A stretch of 41,751 nt of DNA. Source: Candidatus Brockarchaeota archaeon (lineage in GTDB: Archaea > Thermoproteota > EX4484-205 > JAAOZP01). Both the position numbers and the translations under genes were made by a program. Each line of letters begins with the position of its first letter. Within the stretch, counting starts at the first letter, position 1. The notes beneath the pieces are model-generated. The model was not told the origin of the DNA. It worked only from the letters and a program-made list of their open reading frames with translations, and made no database searches. Of the stretch, positions 24,237-33,103 are shown in pieces. Location: positions 1-41,751 of the forward strand of contig JAFNIQ010000011.1 in NCBI GenBank assembly GCA_017601395.1. Reading direction: 5' to 3'.

Positions 24237-25298
24237 ATGAGCAGGATCAAGGTGGGCATAGTTGGTTGCGGCGGAATAGCAAGGAGCACTCACGTTCCAT
24301 ACTATAAGAAGATTAGTGAAGTTGAAATCGTTGCCTGCGCCGACGTTGATTTTAACGCTGCAAGGAGCCTTGCTGAGGATTTTAAAATACCTAGGTATTA
24401 CACGGATTTCAACGATATGTTTGAGAAGGAGGAGCTTGATGCGGTAAGCGTCTGTACTCCGAACATGTTCCACAAGGATCCTACTGTCGCAGCGTTGAAG
24501 GCTGGTGCACATGTTTTGACTGAGAAACCTATGGCTGGTAACCTTAGGGACGCGATGGAGATGTACGAGGTATCTAAGAAGACGGGCGGAATCCTCATCA
24601 TAGGGTTCCAGACGAGGTTTAGGCCTGATTTAAACATTCTTAAAGACATGGTTAACGCTGGAGAGCTTGGTGAAATATACTATTCCAGAGCACTAGCCTT
24701 GAGAAGGTGGGGCATACCTCCGAAAAAAACCTTCATAAGTAAAACGCTTGCCGGAGCAGGCCCGTTGTTCGACATAGGTTGCTACGCGGTGGACTTTACG
24801 ATGTACATTATGAACTTTCCTGAACCTAAGTCGGCTTTTGGAGTATTATATACGAAGTTTGGCAATAATCCTGAAGCAGCTAAGCGGGGCTGCTGGGGTG
24901 GAACATGGAACCCGGTGGAGTTCGAGGTTGAGGATAATGCTTTTGCCTTAGTCAAGTTTAAGAATGATTTCACAATGCTTCTTGAGACGAACTGGGCCTC
25001 GTTCATAGATAGAGACAGATTTGGCGTTGAATTACTTGGGACGAAAGGCGGAGCCCGGCTTGACCCCCCAGAAATATACATGGAGATTCAGGGAGTTAGA
25101 GTAAATGTTAAGCCACAGGACCAGCCGCCCAACATAGATATATACGAAATGAGGATTAAGAAGTTCATAGAGTCTGTTAAAGAGGGCAGGCCATTGTTCT
25201 CTCCGGCCATCGAGGGCCTGAGGGTCCAAGCCATCCTTGAAGCAATATACAGATCCGCAGTTGAAGATAGACAGGTACCTGTCGAGTGGAGCTTTTGA
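24237..25298 (+). CDS. Gfo/Idh/MocA-family NAD(P)-dependent dehydrogenase
   Basis: A 353-residue oxidoreductase. The N-terminal Rossmann domain has KVGIVGCGGIARSTHVP and the family motif TEKPMAG near residue 97, in which the Lys is catalytic. The C-terminal alpha/beta domain has GAGPLFDIGCYAVDF, where the Asp and a nearby His or Tyr usually serve the substrate. Members oxidise or reduce sugars, sugar nucleotides or inositols. The ATG at 24237 has a TATA-like AATCTTATTAAA about 32 nt upstream. Neighbouring sugar enzymes make a sugar substrate likely, but which one is open. Confidence 0.92.
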   Translation: MSRIKVGIVGCGGIARSTHVPYYKKISEVEIVACADVDFNAARSLAEDFKIPRYYTDFNDMFEKEELDAVSVCTPNMFHKDPTVAALKAGAHVLTEKPMAGNLRDAMEMYEVSKKTGGILIIGFQTRFRPDLNILKDMVNAGELGEIYYSRALALRRWGIPPKKTFISKTLAGAGPLFDIGCYAVDFTMYIMNFPEPKSAFGVLYTKFGNNPEAAKRGCWGGTWNPVEFEVEDNAFALVKFKNDFTMLLETNWASFIDRDRFGVELLGTKGGARLDPPEIYMEIQGVRVNVKPQDQPPNIDIYEMRIKKFIESVKEGRPLFSPAIEGLRVQAILEAIYRSAVEDRQVPVEWSF

Positions 25299-25574
25299 AC
25301 GCGCTCCTGCATTAACCGCTAAGTGAACTCCGAAGCCTTTCAATGAGCTCTTCACCGTGATTTTACTCAAATCTTTAAGCTCTGTGATCACAAGTCGATA
25401 CTCGGTCTCTTCGTGGTGATCTTTTCAGTGCCACCGAAGGGGACGTGTGTTTCCAGATGGTTGTCTTCTCGGGTTATTAAGCCCTTCGTGGCAACGCTGC
25501 AGGCCACTATTATCATCGCTGGCATTCAGAACTATCGCGTTCATCAAAGTAATGCAACGCTATTTCAGGAAATG
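25299..25574. other. Gap between converging genes
   Basis: The 276 bp between the Gfo/Idh/MocA gene and the GltD-like gene hold no convincing ORF. The listed ORFs here (25032-25391, 25413-25634, 25447-26157) run into or across the real genes in other frames. On the minus strand short open stretches could be decayed coding sequence, but no family is recognisable. Confidence 0.4.
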
Positions 25575-26591
25575 TTACACTCGTTTAATCAAGTATTCCT
25601 TTATGGATTCTGCTGCAATCAAACCGGATTTTAAAGCCGGCCCTATTAGAGAGGGGCCTGATTCAACGTCTCCGGCTGCGAAAACACCTTTCCAACTCGT
25701 CCTCCTCTTATCGTCCACGATTATCCTACCGTCTTCAGCCACGTGGATCTTGTCCGCGTTTTTCTTGAAGGGCGGGGTGGAACGCCCTCCAGTCGCTACT
25801 ATTACTGAATCTACTTCGAACACTTTCTCAGACCCGGGGACTGGTACGGGAGAGGGCCTCCCACTCTTGTCAGGAGGGCCGAGCTTAACATCCATTGTGA
25901 CCATCTGCCTAACCCTCCCATCTTCACCTTTGAATCCGACAGGGGCCTTAAGCTCAACTATTTTAACACCCTTCTCCTCAAGCATTTTAAGCTCTTTTTC
26001 ACCCGCCGGAGCCTCCCTCCTGGTCCTCCTGTACACTAATGAAACCTCCTTAACGCCGATTTCAAGAGCCAGGAGAGCCGAGTCTACTGCTGTTAAACCG
26101 GCTCCGATTACCGCCACGGAGCTCCCTAGGCCTGGGAGGCTTGAAGGCGGGGAGTAGCCGAACTTCGTCAAATAGTATTTTACGATATACGGTGCCGCGT
26201 GGAAAATGCCGTCGAGCTCCTCTCCTTCAACGTTCAGCCTCCGCGGCTCCCATGCTCCTGTTGCTATCAAAGTTGCATCATAATTCTCCACTATCTCGCT
26301 GAAATCCACGTCGAAGACCTCTGAATCGTGAACCTTCTTGCCGAGGTGAAAGTAAACCCCTTTCTCAGAAAGCTCCTTCACGCCTTCCCTGACCCCTTTC
26401 TTCGGTATTCTAAACTCAGGAATGCCGAATAAGAGTAGGCCTCCAGCCTCTGGCAACATGTCGTAAACATCAACCTCGACGCCTTCGCAGATTAAGAAGC
26501 CTGCTGCGGTTAACCCCGCTGGCCCAGCACCGATTATTGCAACCCTTCCCTTTAAGCGTGGAGCTACCTCTCTACATTTTATGAATTTCAA
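25575..26591 (-). CDS. GltD-like FAD/NAD(P)H oxidoreductase
   Basis: A 338-residue flavoprotein of the glutamate synthase small-subunit family. It has the FAD motif GRVAIIGAGPAGLTAAGFL near residue 15, then EAGGLLLFGIPEFRIPK typical of GltD, the NAD(P)H motif SVAVIGAGLTAVDSALLALE near 165, RRTRREAPAGEKEL, and GVFAAGDVESGPSLIGPAL binding FAD at the end. The N-terminal [4Fe-4S] domain of classic GltD (about 120 residues) is missing and no large subunit is nearby. It is therefore probably not glutamate synthase but a free electron-input module, like NfnB- or SudA-type proteins. Its partner is unknown. Divergent from CTP synthase. Confidence 0.88.
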   Translation of the reverse strand: MKFIKCREVAPRLKGRVAIIGAGPAGLTAAGFLICEGVEVDVYDMLPEAGGLLLFGIPEFRIPKKGVREGVKELSEKGVYFHLGKKVHDSEVFDVDFSEIVENYDATLIATGAWEPRRLNVEGEELDGIFHAAPYIVKYYLTKFGYSPPSSLPGLGSSVAVIGAGLTAVDSALLALEIGVKEVSLVYRRTRREAPAGEKELKMLEEKGVKIVELKAPVGFKGEDGRVRQMVTMDVKLGPPDKSGRPSPVPVPGSEKVFEVDSVIVATGGRSTPPFKKNADKIHVAEDGRIIVDDKRRTSWKGVFAAGDVESGPSLIGPALKSGLIAAESIKEYLIKRV

Positions 26592-26705
26592 GGCGTTTGC
26601 AGAAGTATTCTGTCTTAAAAAAACTTTTTGATACCGATATGCTTCTAGCGCACCCTATAATATTCGAGAGGAAAGGCTTATTACAGGGCTACTGTGATTT
26701 CCGCC

Positions 26706-28334
26706 ATGCGTACAAACTACATATTTGTAACCGGGGGCGTTATCAGCGGGATAGGAAAGGGTATTACCGCAGCCTCGATAGGTAAGATTCTCCAAGCGAG
26801 AGGCTATAGAGTAACCGCCGTGAAGATAGACCCTTATCTAAACTATGACGCTGGCACCCTTAGACCAACTGAACACGGCGAGGTATGGGTTACTGAAGAC
26901 GCTGGCGAGATAGATCAGGACCTTGGACACTATGAAAGGTTCCTAGACATAAATATTCCTAGGAGGAACAATATTACAACTGGTCAAGTATACGGCGCGG
27001 TTATCGAGAGGGAGAGGAGAGGTGAATACTTAGGCAAGACTGTTGAGGTTATTCCGCATATAACTGACGAGATAAAACGCAGAATAAGGGCTGCAGCTGA
27101 GGAGGCGGAAGCCGATTTCACCATTGTCGAAATAGGGGGGACAGTCGGCGAGTATCAGAGTGAGATCTACTACATGGCTGCGAGAATGATGAAGGGTGAG
27201 GGCGACAGGGTGATATTCATACACGTAGCGTATCTTCCGATTCCCAAGCACCTGGGCGAGATGAAGACCAAGCCGGTTCAACAATCTGTAGAAAAGTTGG
27301 GTGAGCTCGGGATACAGCCTGATTTCATAATTTGTAGAGCTGAAGGCTTCATAGATGATGTGAGGAAGGAGAAGATATCAATATTCTGTAACGTGCCCAA
27401 AGACCATATTATCTCAAACCCAGACTTAGAGAACGTTTACGAGCTTCCGTTAATATTTGAGCAGCAGAACCTTGGAAAGAAGATCATGGAGAAATTCAGT
27501 ATGGGGCTGAAGGAACCTAAGCTTGACGACTGGAAGCAGTTCGTCGATGCTTTAAACAATGCTACGCGGAAAGTAAAGATAGGAATAGTCGGGAAATATT
27601 TCGAGACAGGTGGATACAGGCTTCCAGACGCTTATATTTCTGTAATAGAGGCGGTTAAACATGCTTGTGCAACCAATTTTGTGAAACCAGTATTAGAGTT
27701 CATAGATTCGACGGACTTCGAAAAGGATTCTGACAGGCTTTCGATTCTTGATGAGCTTAACGGGGTAATTGTCCCAGGCGGGTTTGGTACAAAAGGTATT
27801 GAAGGAAAAATAGCTACAATAAAGCATGTTAGGGTGAAGAAAATACCTTTTTTAGGCCTCTGCCTAGGGCTTCAGCTTGCTGTCGTAGAGTATGCGAGAA
27901 ACATTATCGGTCTTGAAAGAGCTAATTCAACGGAGTTCGACCCCGATACGCCTCACCCTGTTATAGATATTCTTCCGGAGCAGAAGGAAATATTGAAAGA
28001 ATCAAGATATGGGGCCTCAATGAGGCTGGGTGCATACCCTGCTGTTTTAAAACCTGGAACGCTTGTCTCTAGGCTTTATGGGGGGGCTTCAATAGTTTAC
28101 GAGAGACACAGGCATAGATATGAGGTGAACCCTAAGTATCATGAGGCCCTTCAGAACCACGGGATGATTTTTTCCGGAGTATCTCCGGATGGTAGGCTTG
28201 TGGAGTTCATAGAGCTCGATAACCACCCGTTCTTCGTGGCAACGCAGGCGCATCCTGAGTTTAAATCCCGGCCGCTTAAACCCGCCCCACTTTTTAAGGG
28301 CTTTATAGATGCCTGCTTGACACTCTTCTCTTAA
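26706..28334 (+). CDS. pyrG: CTP synthase
   Basis: Makes CTP from UTP, ATP and glutamine, the last step of pyrimidine nucleotide synthesis. The 542-residue protein has the synthetase domain start YIFVTGGVISGIGKGITAASIG with KIDPYLNYDAGTLRPTEHGEVWVTEDAGE. The C-terminal glutaminase domain has the oxyanion GGFG, nucleophile Cys in FLGLCLGLQLAVVE and the His/Glu pair in THAHPEF-like QAHPEFKSRP. I prefer ATG at 26706, with GTGAT 7 nt upstream and TATA TATAATAT at 26656; the track's GTG at 26694 adds only MISA. It is complete and ordinary. Confidence 0.96.
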   Translation: MRTNYIFVTGGVISGIGKGITAASIGKILQARGYRVTAVKIDPYLNYDAGTLRPTEHGEVWVTEDAGEIDQDLGHYERFLDINIPRRNNITTGQVYGAVIERERRGEYLGKTVEVIPHITDEIKRRIRAAAEEAEADFTIVEIGGTVGEYQSEIYYMAARMMKGEGDRVIFIHVAYLPIPKHLGEMKTKPVQQSVEKLGELGIQPDFIICRAEGFIDDVRKEKISIFCNVPKDHIISNPDLENVYELPLIFEQQNLGKKIMEKFSMGLKEPKLDDWKQFVDALNNATRKVKIGIVGKYFETGGYRLPDAYISVIEAVKHACATNFVKPVLEFIDSTDFEKDSDRLSILDELNGVIVPGGFGTKGIEGKIATIKHVRVKKIPFLGLCLGLQLAVVEYARNIIGLERANSTEFDPDTPHPVIDILPEQKEILKESRYGASMRLGAYPAVLKPGTLVSRLYGGASIVYERHRHRYEVNPKYHEALQNHGMIFSGVSPDGRLVEFIELDNHPFFVATQAHPEFKSRPLKPAPLFKGFIDACLTLFS

Positions 28335-28640
28335 GCTGGAAGACCCTCTGTTTTTAAGCCTTAATGCTTCACCATACTGGTTCAGGCACCCGCACATGCT
28401 TCTTTGACTATTTTTCCTTCTTATGAAGGATATCGATTATTATTTTTGCTCTTGTCTATGATTTTCTTTATCTTGCCTATGGCCTCTTTAACGCGAAGCT
28501 ACTCCCAAGATGGAAGAAGTGCCTCCTGACCATTCTAAACTCTTTAGCGTAAAGCTTTGGGACCATGTTGTTCGAGTTAACTGTATCGTGCGTCACCACT
28601 TTTATTTTACATCTGAAAGCTAATAAAGTTAATTAACTTC
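28335..28640. other. Gap between pyrG and the GTPase gene
   Basis: It holds T-rich runs after pyrG (CTGTTTTTAAG), a decayed reading frame on the minus strand (28421-28624) and a plus-strand TATA-like TTTTATTTTA at 28600-28609, 35-40 nt before the TTG of the GTPase. Confidence 0.45.
28421..28624 (-). pseudogene. Decayed short coding remnant
   Basis: On the minus strand a frame reads KIKVVTHDTVNSNNMVPKLYAKEF and on to FHLGSSFALK, then breaks; continuing one base shifted gives EAIGKIKKIIDKSKNNNRYPS and a stop. The two pieces join smoothly at a single missing nucleotide, and upstream the frame is closed by a stop with no start. It looks like the end of a small helical archaeal protein. I do not recognise the family. 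Confidence 0.4.
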
Positions 28641-30230
28641 TTGAATAATCTTAGTGAAAGCTTGGAGAAGGAGAAAGAGGAGGGGAATATAGAATATAAG
28701 CTTTTACTTAATGCAAGTGATGAAAAGAGGCTTCAACAGCTCGCCACCCAGTTGAACTATAGGCTTAACGAAGGCAGGGGGGAGGCTTTCTACGAAATAG
28801 GTGTAAGCGATGAGGGTGAAGTCGTCGGTCTCACAGATGAAGAGGCGGAAGAGTCTTTGAAGGCTTTAGATATGATAGCTAAGACGATTGGTGCCTCCTG
28901 CATGATTACTAGGGTTGAAAAGGGTAGAAGGGGGAAGGTGTTAGAAGTACTAATACGAAGAACCACGGATTTTCCGCCTGTTCAGGTTTCAGTAGCTCTC
29001 TTAGGAAATGTGGATTCGGGGAAATCTACATTAAAAGGGGTGTTGATATCTGGCAGGTTAGACGATGGTAATGGCGCTGCAATGAGCATGGTTGCGAGAT
29101 ATCTTCATGAGATTAAGTTTAGAAGATCCTCCTCCGTTTCAATCCACCTTCTAGGTTTTGACTCTAAAGGTAATTCGATAAATGATTCGCTGGGATCTTA
29201 CGATGAATCCAAGATTTTTCTGAACGGTTCTAAGATTATCTCCCTCATAGACCTGGCTGGCCACGAAAAATATTTAAAAACAACGATAAGAGGTATTCTT
29301 GGAAATCTGCCCGATTACGTTTGCATAGTTGTAGGAAGCAATGCTGGCCCTATAGGGACTTTTAGGGAACACCTCGGGTTGTCTGTTGCCCTAAAAATAC
29401 CTGTCTTTATCGTTGTGACCAAGATAGACATTACCCCGCCGGAGGTTCTTTCAAGGACTCTTAACGATATTGAAGCAATTCTAAAACTTCCTGGTGTTAA
29501 CAAGATACCGTTCCTGATTAAAAGCGGCAGCGATGCTTCTCTTGCGTCAAGGGTGATGCCGCATCTAAGGGTTTGCCCAATATTCTTGGTTTCAAACATT
29601 ACTGGAAAAGGTTTAGTTGAACTGAAAGCATTTTTAAATGCCCTTCCACCCAAAACGGATTGGGTTGAAAAATCCAATATGGAAACACTCTGTTTTATCG
29701 ATGAGAAGTTTTATGTTGAGGGTGTCGGCCTCGTTGTAGGCGGGCTCGTCGAGCAGGGGGTTGTTAAGAAGGATGAGATGCTTCTACTAGGGCCTTTCGA
29801 CGACGGCTCCTTCAGAACAGTGAGGGTTAAGTCTATTCATGTAAACAGGGTTCACGTGGAAAAGGCTACTGCGGGCCAAATAGCCGCTTTAGCAGTAACG
29901 AATGTTGACTACGATGAGATTAGGACTGGCATGGTTCTGCTAGACGTGGCGGCTAAGGCTTACGCGGTGAGACGTTTTACCGCTGAAGTTAGAATACTGC
30001 ACCATCCAACCACCATAATGCTGGGCTACGAGCCTGTTATACAGACTAGGACTGTTAAGCAGGCTGCTAAAATAGTCAGGATGAGGAAGCCTGCCCTGAG
30101 GACTGGGGACACAGATGTTGTCGAGTTTGAATTTATAAAGAGGCCTGAATACATGAGGATCGGCGACACCTTTATCTTCAGAGAGGGGAGAACCAGGGGA
30201 CTGGGTGTTGTTAAGAAGATTAACGCCTAG
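28641..30230 (+). CDS. GTPBP1-like translation-factor GTPase
   Basis: A 529-residue GTPase of the EF-Tu/EF-1alpha superfamily in the GTPBP1/GTPBP2 branch. Residues 1-110 are the branch-specific N-terminal extension (IEYKLLLNASDEKRLQQLATQL). The G domain shows G1 GNVDSGKST near residue 125, G3 DLAGHEKY, G4 TKID, and a switch that lacks the usual EF-Tu context. Two beta-barrel domains follow, ending VEFEFIKRPEYMRIGD. Eukaryotic relatives act in mRNA turnover and rescue of stalled ribosomes; the archaeal role is not established. The start is TTG at 28641 with TATA TTTTATTTTA about 36 nt upstream. It converges with the DUF47 gene, 5 bp between stops. Confidence 0.88.
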   Translation: MNNLSESLEKEKEEGNIEYKLLLNASDEKRLQQLATQLNYRLNEGRGEAFYEIGVSDEGEVVGLTDEEAEESLKALDMIAKTIGASCMITRVEKGRRGKVLEVLIRRTTDFPPVQVSVALLGNVDSGKSTLKGVLISGRLDDGNGAAMSMVARYLHEIKFRRSSSVSIHLLGFDSKGNSINDSLGSYDESKIFLNGSKIISLIDLAGHEKYLKTTIRGILGNLPDYVCIVVGSNAGPIGTFREHLGLSVALKIPVFIVVTKIDITPPEVLSRTLNDIEAILKLPGVNKIPFLIKSGSDASLASRVMPHLRVCPIFLVSNITGKGLVELKAFLNALPPKTDWVEKSNMETLCFIDEKFYVEGVGLVVGGLVEQGVVKKDEMLLLGPFDDGSFRTVRVKSIHVNRVHVEKATAGQIAALAVTNVDYDEIRTGMVLLDVAAKAYAVRRFTAEVRILHHPTTIMLGYEPVIQTRTVKQAAKIVRMRKPALRTGDTDVVEFEFIKRPEYMRIGDTFIFREGRTRGLGVVKKINA

Positions 30231-30235
30231 TTTTT

Positions 30236-30922
30236 TCAAACGGGTTTAGTGAGGCCTACTAGGAGCACCCTGAAATGGTCTATTGAGTCTTCACACCTGT
30301 CGCATGTTTCTTCAATAGCCTTCAAAAACTCTGAGAGAAACAGGATTATCCTCGGGTCGACGTCCGCGTATTCGTCGCCCAAAAGCGTTTTCCTGGCTTG
30401 AGCGTAAAGCATGTCAACCCGCTTCTCTTCTTCTTCAACCCTGTCGCTTAAACGAACAGCTCTATCGTAATCCATTGATACTAATGCAGCCAAGGCGTCT
30501 CTAAGGCTTAGCGCGCATTCCCTTGTCTTGCTGCACATTTCCTCAATCTTCTCCTTAATGTCCTGTTTCAACCCGCTTAAGGGTAGAAACGTAAGTATTC
30601 TGCCTGCTCCGTGAGCATAGTCAGCAACCATGTCGACTTCCTTAGACAGCTCCATGAAATACTTCTTCATGTCTGGTGAAAGCTCGCTTCTAGCAATCTC
30701 ATCCATAACTCTCCTCCTGAGAAAATCCGCCTCCCTCTCCATCTGGTCCTGCCTCGCATACGTGATGCTCACCTCGTCTGTCTGAGCATTCATAGATGCT
30801 CTGGCGATGTTGAGAAGCTCGTCAACCGCTTGAAAAACCTTGGCCGCGTGAGACGCCAGTAGCTCGAGTGACTTCGCCTTCCTCCTGTCTTTAAGCCACT
30901 CCTCCAAGTCTCTATACGGCAA
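30236..30922 (-). CDS. DUF47/PhoU-like helical protein
   Basis: A 228-residue all-helical protein of the DUF47 (PhoU-like) family: RQDQMEREADFLRRRVMDEIARSELSPDMKKYFMELSKEVDMVADYAHGAGRI, then the acidic VEEEEKRVDMLYAQARK and IEETCDRCEDSIDHFRVLLVG. PhoU-type three-helix bundles bind metal clusters through E/DxxxD motifs and regulate phosphate or other anion transporters. Here it is the last gene of an ABC importer operon instead of next to a Pit transporter, so it may regulate that importer. The start is TTG. A perfect 22-bp palindrome lies 11-32 nt upstream. Confidence 0.85.
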   Translation of the reverse strand: MPYRDLEEWLKDRRKAKSLELLASHAAKVFQAVDELLNIARASMNAQTDEVSITYARQDQMEREADFLRRRVMDEIARSELSPDMKKYFMELSKEVDMVADYAHGAGRILTFLPLSGLKQDIKEKIEEMCSKTRECALSLRDALAALVSMDYDRAVRLSDRVEEEEKRVDMLYAQARKTLLGDEYADVDPRIILFLSEFLKAIEETCDRCEDSIDHFRVLLVGLTKPV

Positions 30923-30929
30923 TTCTAGC

Positions 30930-32006
30930 CTAATATAGCGAGATCTCGCTATATAAGTCTCTCCCCGGATGCTTATAGACTAGGACATGCTCCTCTGGAA
31001 GCCTTATGTTTACGGATGAGCCTTCTCCTAGTTGTGCAACATTAGAGTAGGGTTGTTTGACAATCATCCTAATGCCTTTGACATCGAGAATAAGCCGGCT
31101 GAACAATCCTTCCAGAGTTTTCTTCAAAACCCTCCCGCTAATGTGCCCCCCCAGCTCTATAAGCTCGGGTCTCACCATCACTATAACCTTCTCGCCTGCT
31201 TGAAATCCTGTGTTTCTAGCCGTGATCGCTAGGCCCCCCAGGTCTATCAGGGCAGTGTCCTCGTCGGCCTCAGCAACATTCCCCTCGAAAACATTGGACT
31301 CTCCCAAGAAATAGGCTGTGAAAATCTTCTTGGGATGCAGGTAGAGGTCTACTGGCGTACCGTCTTCAACTACTCGCGCCCTCCTCATAACTATTATCCT
31401 GTCAGACACCGCCATAGCTTCCTCCTGGTCATGGGTCACGTGGATAGCTGTTAAACCAAGGTCTTTAACGATTCTCCTGAGCTCGTATCTCAGCTCAGTC
31501 CTAACCTTCAAGTCTAAGAGCGAAAGGGGCTCGTCCAGGAGCAGTAGCCTAGCGCTTGATGCTAATGCCCTGGCTAAAGCTGTTTTCTGCTGCATTCCTC
31601 CGCTTAAAGACCTCGGATAATCGTGGTAGCGCTCGCTCAGCTTCATAAGCTCAAGCATCTCCAGTGTGGTTGTTCTCACAATGCTGTTGCTCAATCCCTT
31701 GGCCCTAGGACTATAGGAAACGTTTCCGCCGACGCTCATGTTCGGGAATAACGCGATGTTTTGAAACACGTATCCTATTCCTCTCTCCTCCAGCGGCTTA
31801 GCGTCGAAAAGCTTCCCGTCAACGTAAACATGGCCCTCGTAATCCCCTATTATGCCTGCGATTATTCTCAGCAGAGTTGTTTTTCCACATCCCGACGGGC
31901 CTATTATGGAGACATATTCCCTGTCCTCCACATTTATATTTACTTTATCCAGGGCTGTAAAACCCCCGAATTTCATGGTGACGTTCTCCACTTTAACACT
32001 GGGCAT
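30930..32006 (-). CDS. ABC importer ATPase, second of two
   Basis: A 358-residue ATPase of the CysA/PotA/FbpC group. Walker A is GPSGCGKTT near residue 36, signature LSGGMQQKTALARAL, Walker B LLLLDEPLSLLD, switch His in THDQEEAM. The last 110 residues form the TOBE regulatory barrel (MVRPELIELGG). It follows the first ATPase gene with 2 bp between, and the two differ clearly in sequence, so the importer may have a mixed ATPase pair. The C-terminal codons form a perfect palindrome with the next gene's upstream region. Substrate unknown. Confidence 0.9.
   Translation of the reverse strand: MPSVKVENVTMKFGGFTALDKVNINVEDREYVSIIGPSGCGKTTLLRIIAGIIGDYEGHVYVDGKLFDAKPLEERGIGYVFQNIALFPNMSVGGNVSYSPRAKGLSNSIVRTTTLEMLELMKLSERYHDYPRSLSGGMQQKTALARALASSARLLLLDEPLSLLDLKVRTELRYELRRIVKDLGLTAIHVTHDQEEAMAVSDRIIVMRRARVVEDGTPVDLYLHPKKIFTAYFLGESNVFEGNVAEADEDTALIDLGGLAITARNTGFQAGEKVIVMVRPELIELGGHISGRVLKKTLEGLFSRLILDVKGIRMIVKQPYSNVAQLGEGSSVNIRLPEEHVLVYKHPGRDLYSEISLY
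30933..30954. repeat. Perfect 22-bp palindrome at the ATPase/DUF47 junction
   Basis: ATATAGCGAGA followed by its exact reverse complement. It covers the last seven codons of the ATPase (YSEISLY), ends just before its TAG and lies 11 nt before the TTG of the DUF47 gene. As RNA it would fold into a strong hairpin over the stop codon; as DNA it is a textbook operator. Confidence 0.9.
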
Positions 32007-32008
32007 TT

Positions 32009-33103
32009 TCAGACAGCCTCTATCTCTCCCGCCAAACCCATTGGCGGCTGCTTAAACAGGCGGGTTCTCTCCCTAGGTATGGATAGCTGGAAGCTTGCTC
32101 CAATCCTGAATTCCTCTTCGATGAATCTTGACAGCGGTATGTTAGCCGTTATTTTCAACCCCTCGGGGAGTTCGAAAACCAGCTTGGAAAAGCTGCCGAG
32201 GAAGTTGATCTCCTTGAGGCGTGCTGTTAAGGGTCCTCCCCCCACCTTTATGTCTTCACATCTTACGGCAGCCACAGCCAGCTCCCCCCTGTTGAAACCG
32301 TCACCGGACAATGCTTCAATAATCGTGCCGTTTCTAAGCTCCAGGGTGACGACCCGCCCGTCAACCCTTCTAACAATGCCTTCGAGGAAAACGCTTTCCC
32401 CCACGAAATACGCTGAGAAAACACTGTTAGGCTTGAAATAAACCTCCTCAGGAGAGCCAGTCTGGACGATTCTCCCGTTCCTCATCAGGATGAGCCTGTC
32501 TGCGAGGGATAATGCTTCCGACTGGTCGTGGGTTACATGGATCACCGTTAGGTTAAGCTCTTCAGCTATTCTGCTCAGCTCTCCCCTAACCTCCAGCCTA
32601 AGCCTAGCGTCGAGAGCACCGAGTGGCTCGTCTAGAAGTAGGAGTCTTGCCCCGGTCGCTAGGCACCTGGCCAGGGCCACCCTCTGCTGCATTCCTCCGC
32701 TAAGCTCCCTCGGGTAAGCGTTTGCCCATTCTCCGAGTTTAACTATTTCAAGAACCTCTGAGGCCTTCCTCCTAGCAGCCTCCTCCTCGAAGCCTCTTGC
32801 GGTTAAGCCGAAGCTTATGTTCTGGCTGACTGTCAAGTGGGGGAAGAGAGCATAGTTTTGATGCATGTAGACAGCGTTTCTTTTTTCAGCCGGTGTTCCA
32901 GTAACCCGCTTCCCATCTATGTAAACATCGCCTGAATCGGGTTCGACAAGGCCCGCTATGATTTTGAGGAGCGTCGTCTTACCGCTTCCAGTCGGGCCCA
33001 GGATGCAACTGTATTCCCCGTCGTCGAGCGTCAGATCTATTTCGTCTAAAGCAGTGATCCTCCCAAACCTTTTAGAAACCCTTTCTAAAACAACCTTAGG
33101 CAA
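32009..33103 (-). CDS. ABC importer ATPase, first of two
   Basis: A 364-residue ATPase of the CysA/PotA/FbpC group. Walker A GPTGSGKTT near residue 36, signature LSGGMQQRVALARCL, Walker B LLLLDEPLGALD, switch His THDQSEAL, and a C-terminal TOBE domain from about 250. The start is TTG, overlapping the permease gene end by 8 nt, so translation is coupled. It is the better conserved of the two ATPases (canonical SGGMQQR and GALD). Importer operons of this type normally have one ATPase; see the operon note under findings. Confidence 0.9.
   Translation of the reverse strand: MPKVVLERVSKRFGRITALDEIDLTLDDGEYSCILGPTGSGKTTLLKIIAGLVEPDSGDVYIDGKRVTGTPAEKRNAVYMHQNYALFPHLTVSQNISFGLTARGFEEEAARRKASEVLEIVKLGEWANAYPRELSGGMQQRVALARCLATGARLLLLDEPLGALDARLRLEVRGELSRIAEELNLTVIHVTHDQSEALSLADRLILMRNGRIVQTGSPEEVYFKPNSVFSAYFVGESVFLEGIVRRVDGRVVTLELRNGTIIEALSGDGFNRGELAVAAVRCEDIKVGGGPLTARLKEINFLGSFSKLVFELPEGLKITANIPLSRFIEEEFRIGASFQLSIPRERTRLFKQPPMGLAGEIEAV

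Noticed and set aside
25299-25574. Decayed flavodoxin-like gene
   Set aside because: Short minus-strand open pieces (MNAIVLNASDDNSG) hint at a family, but they break at stops and cannot be joined convincingly.
25447-26157. 236-residue plus-strand ORF
   Set aside because: It is antisense to the GltD-like gene, Ser/Pro-rich and without family features: a shadow.
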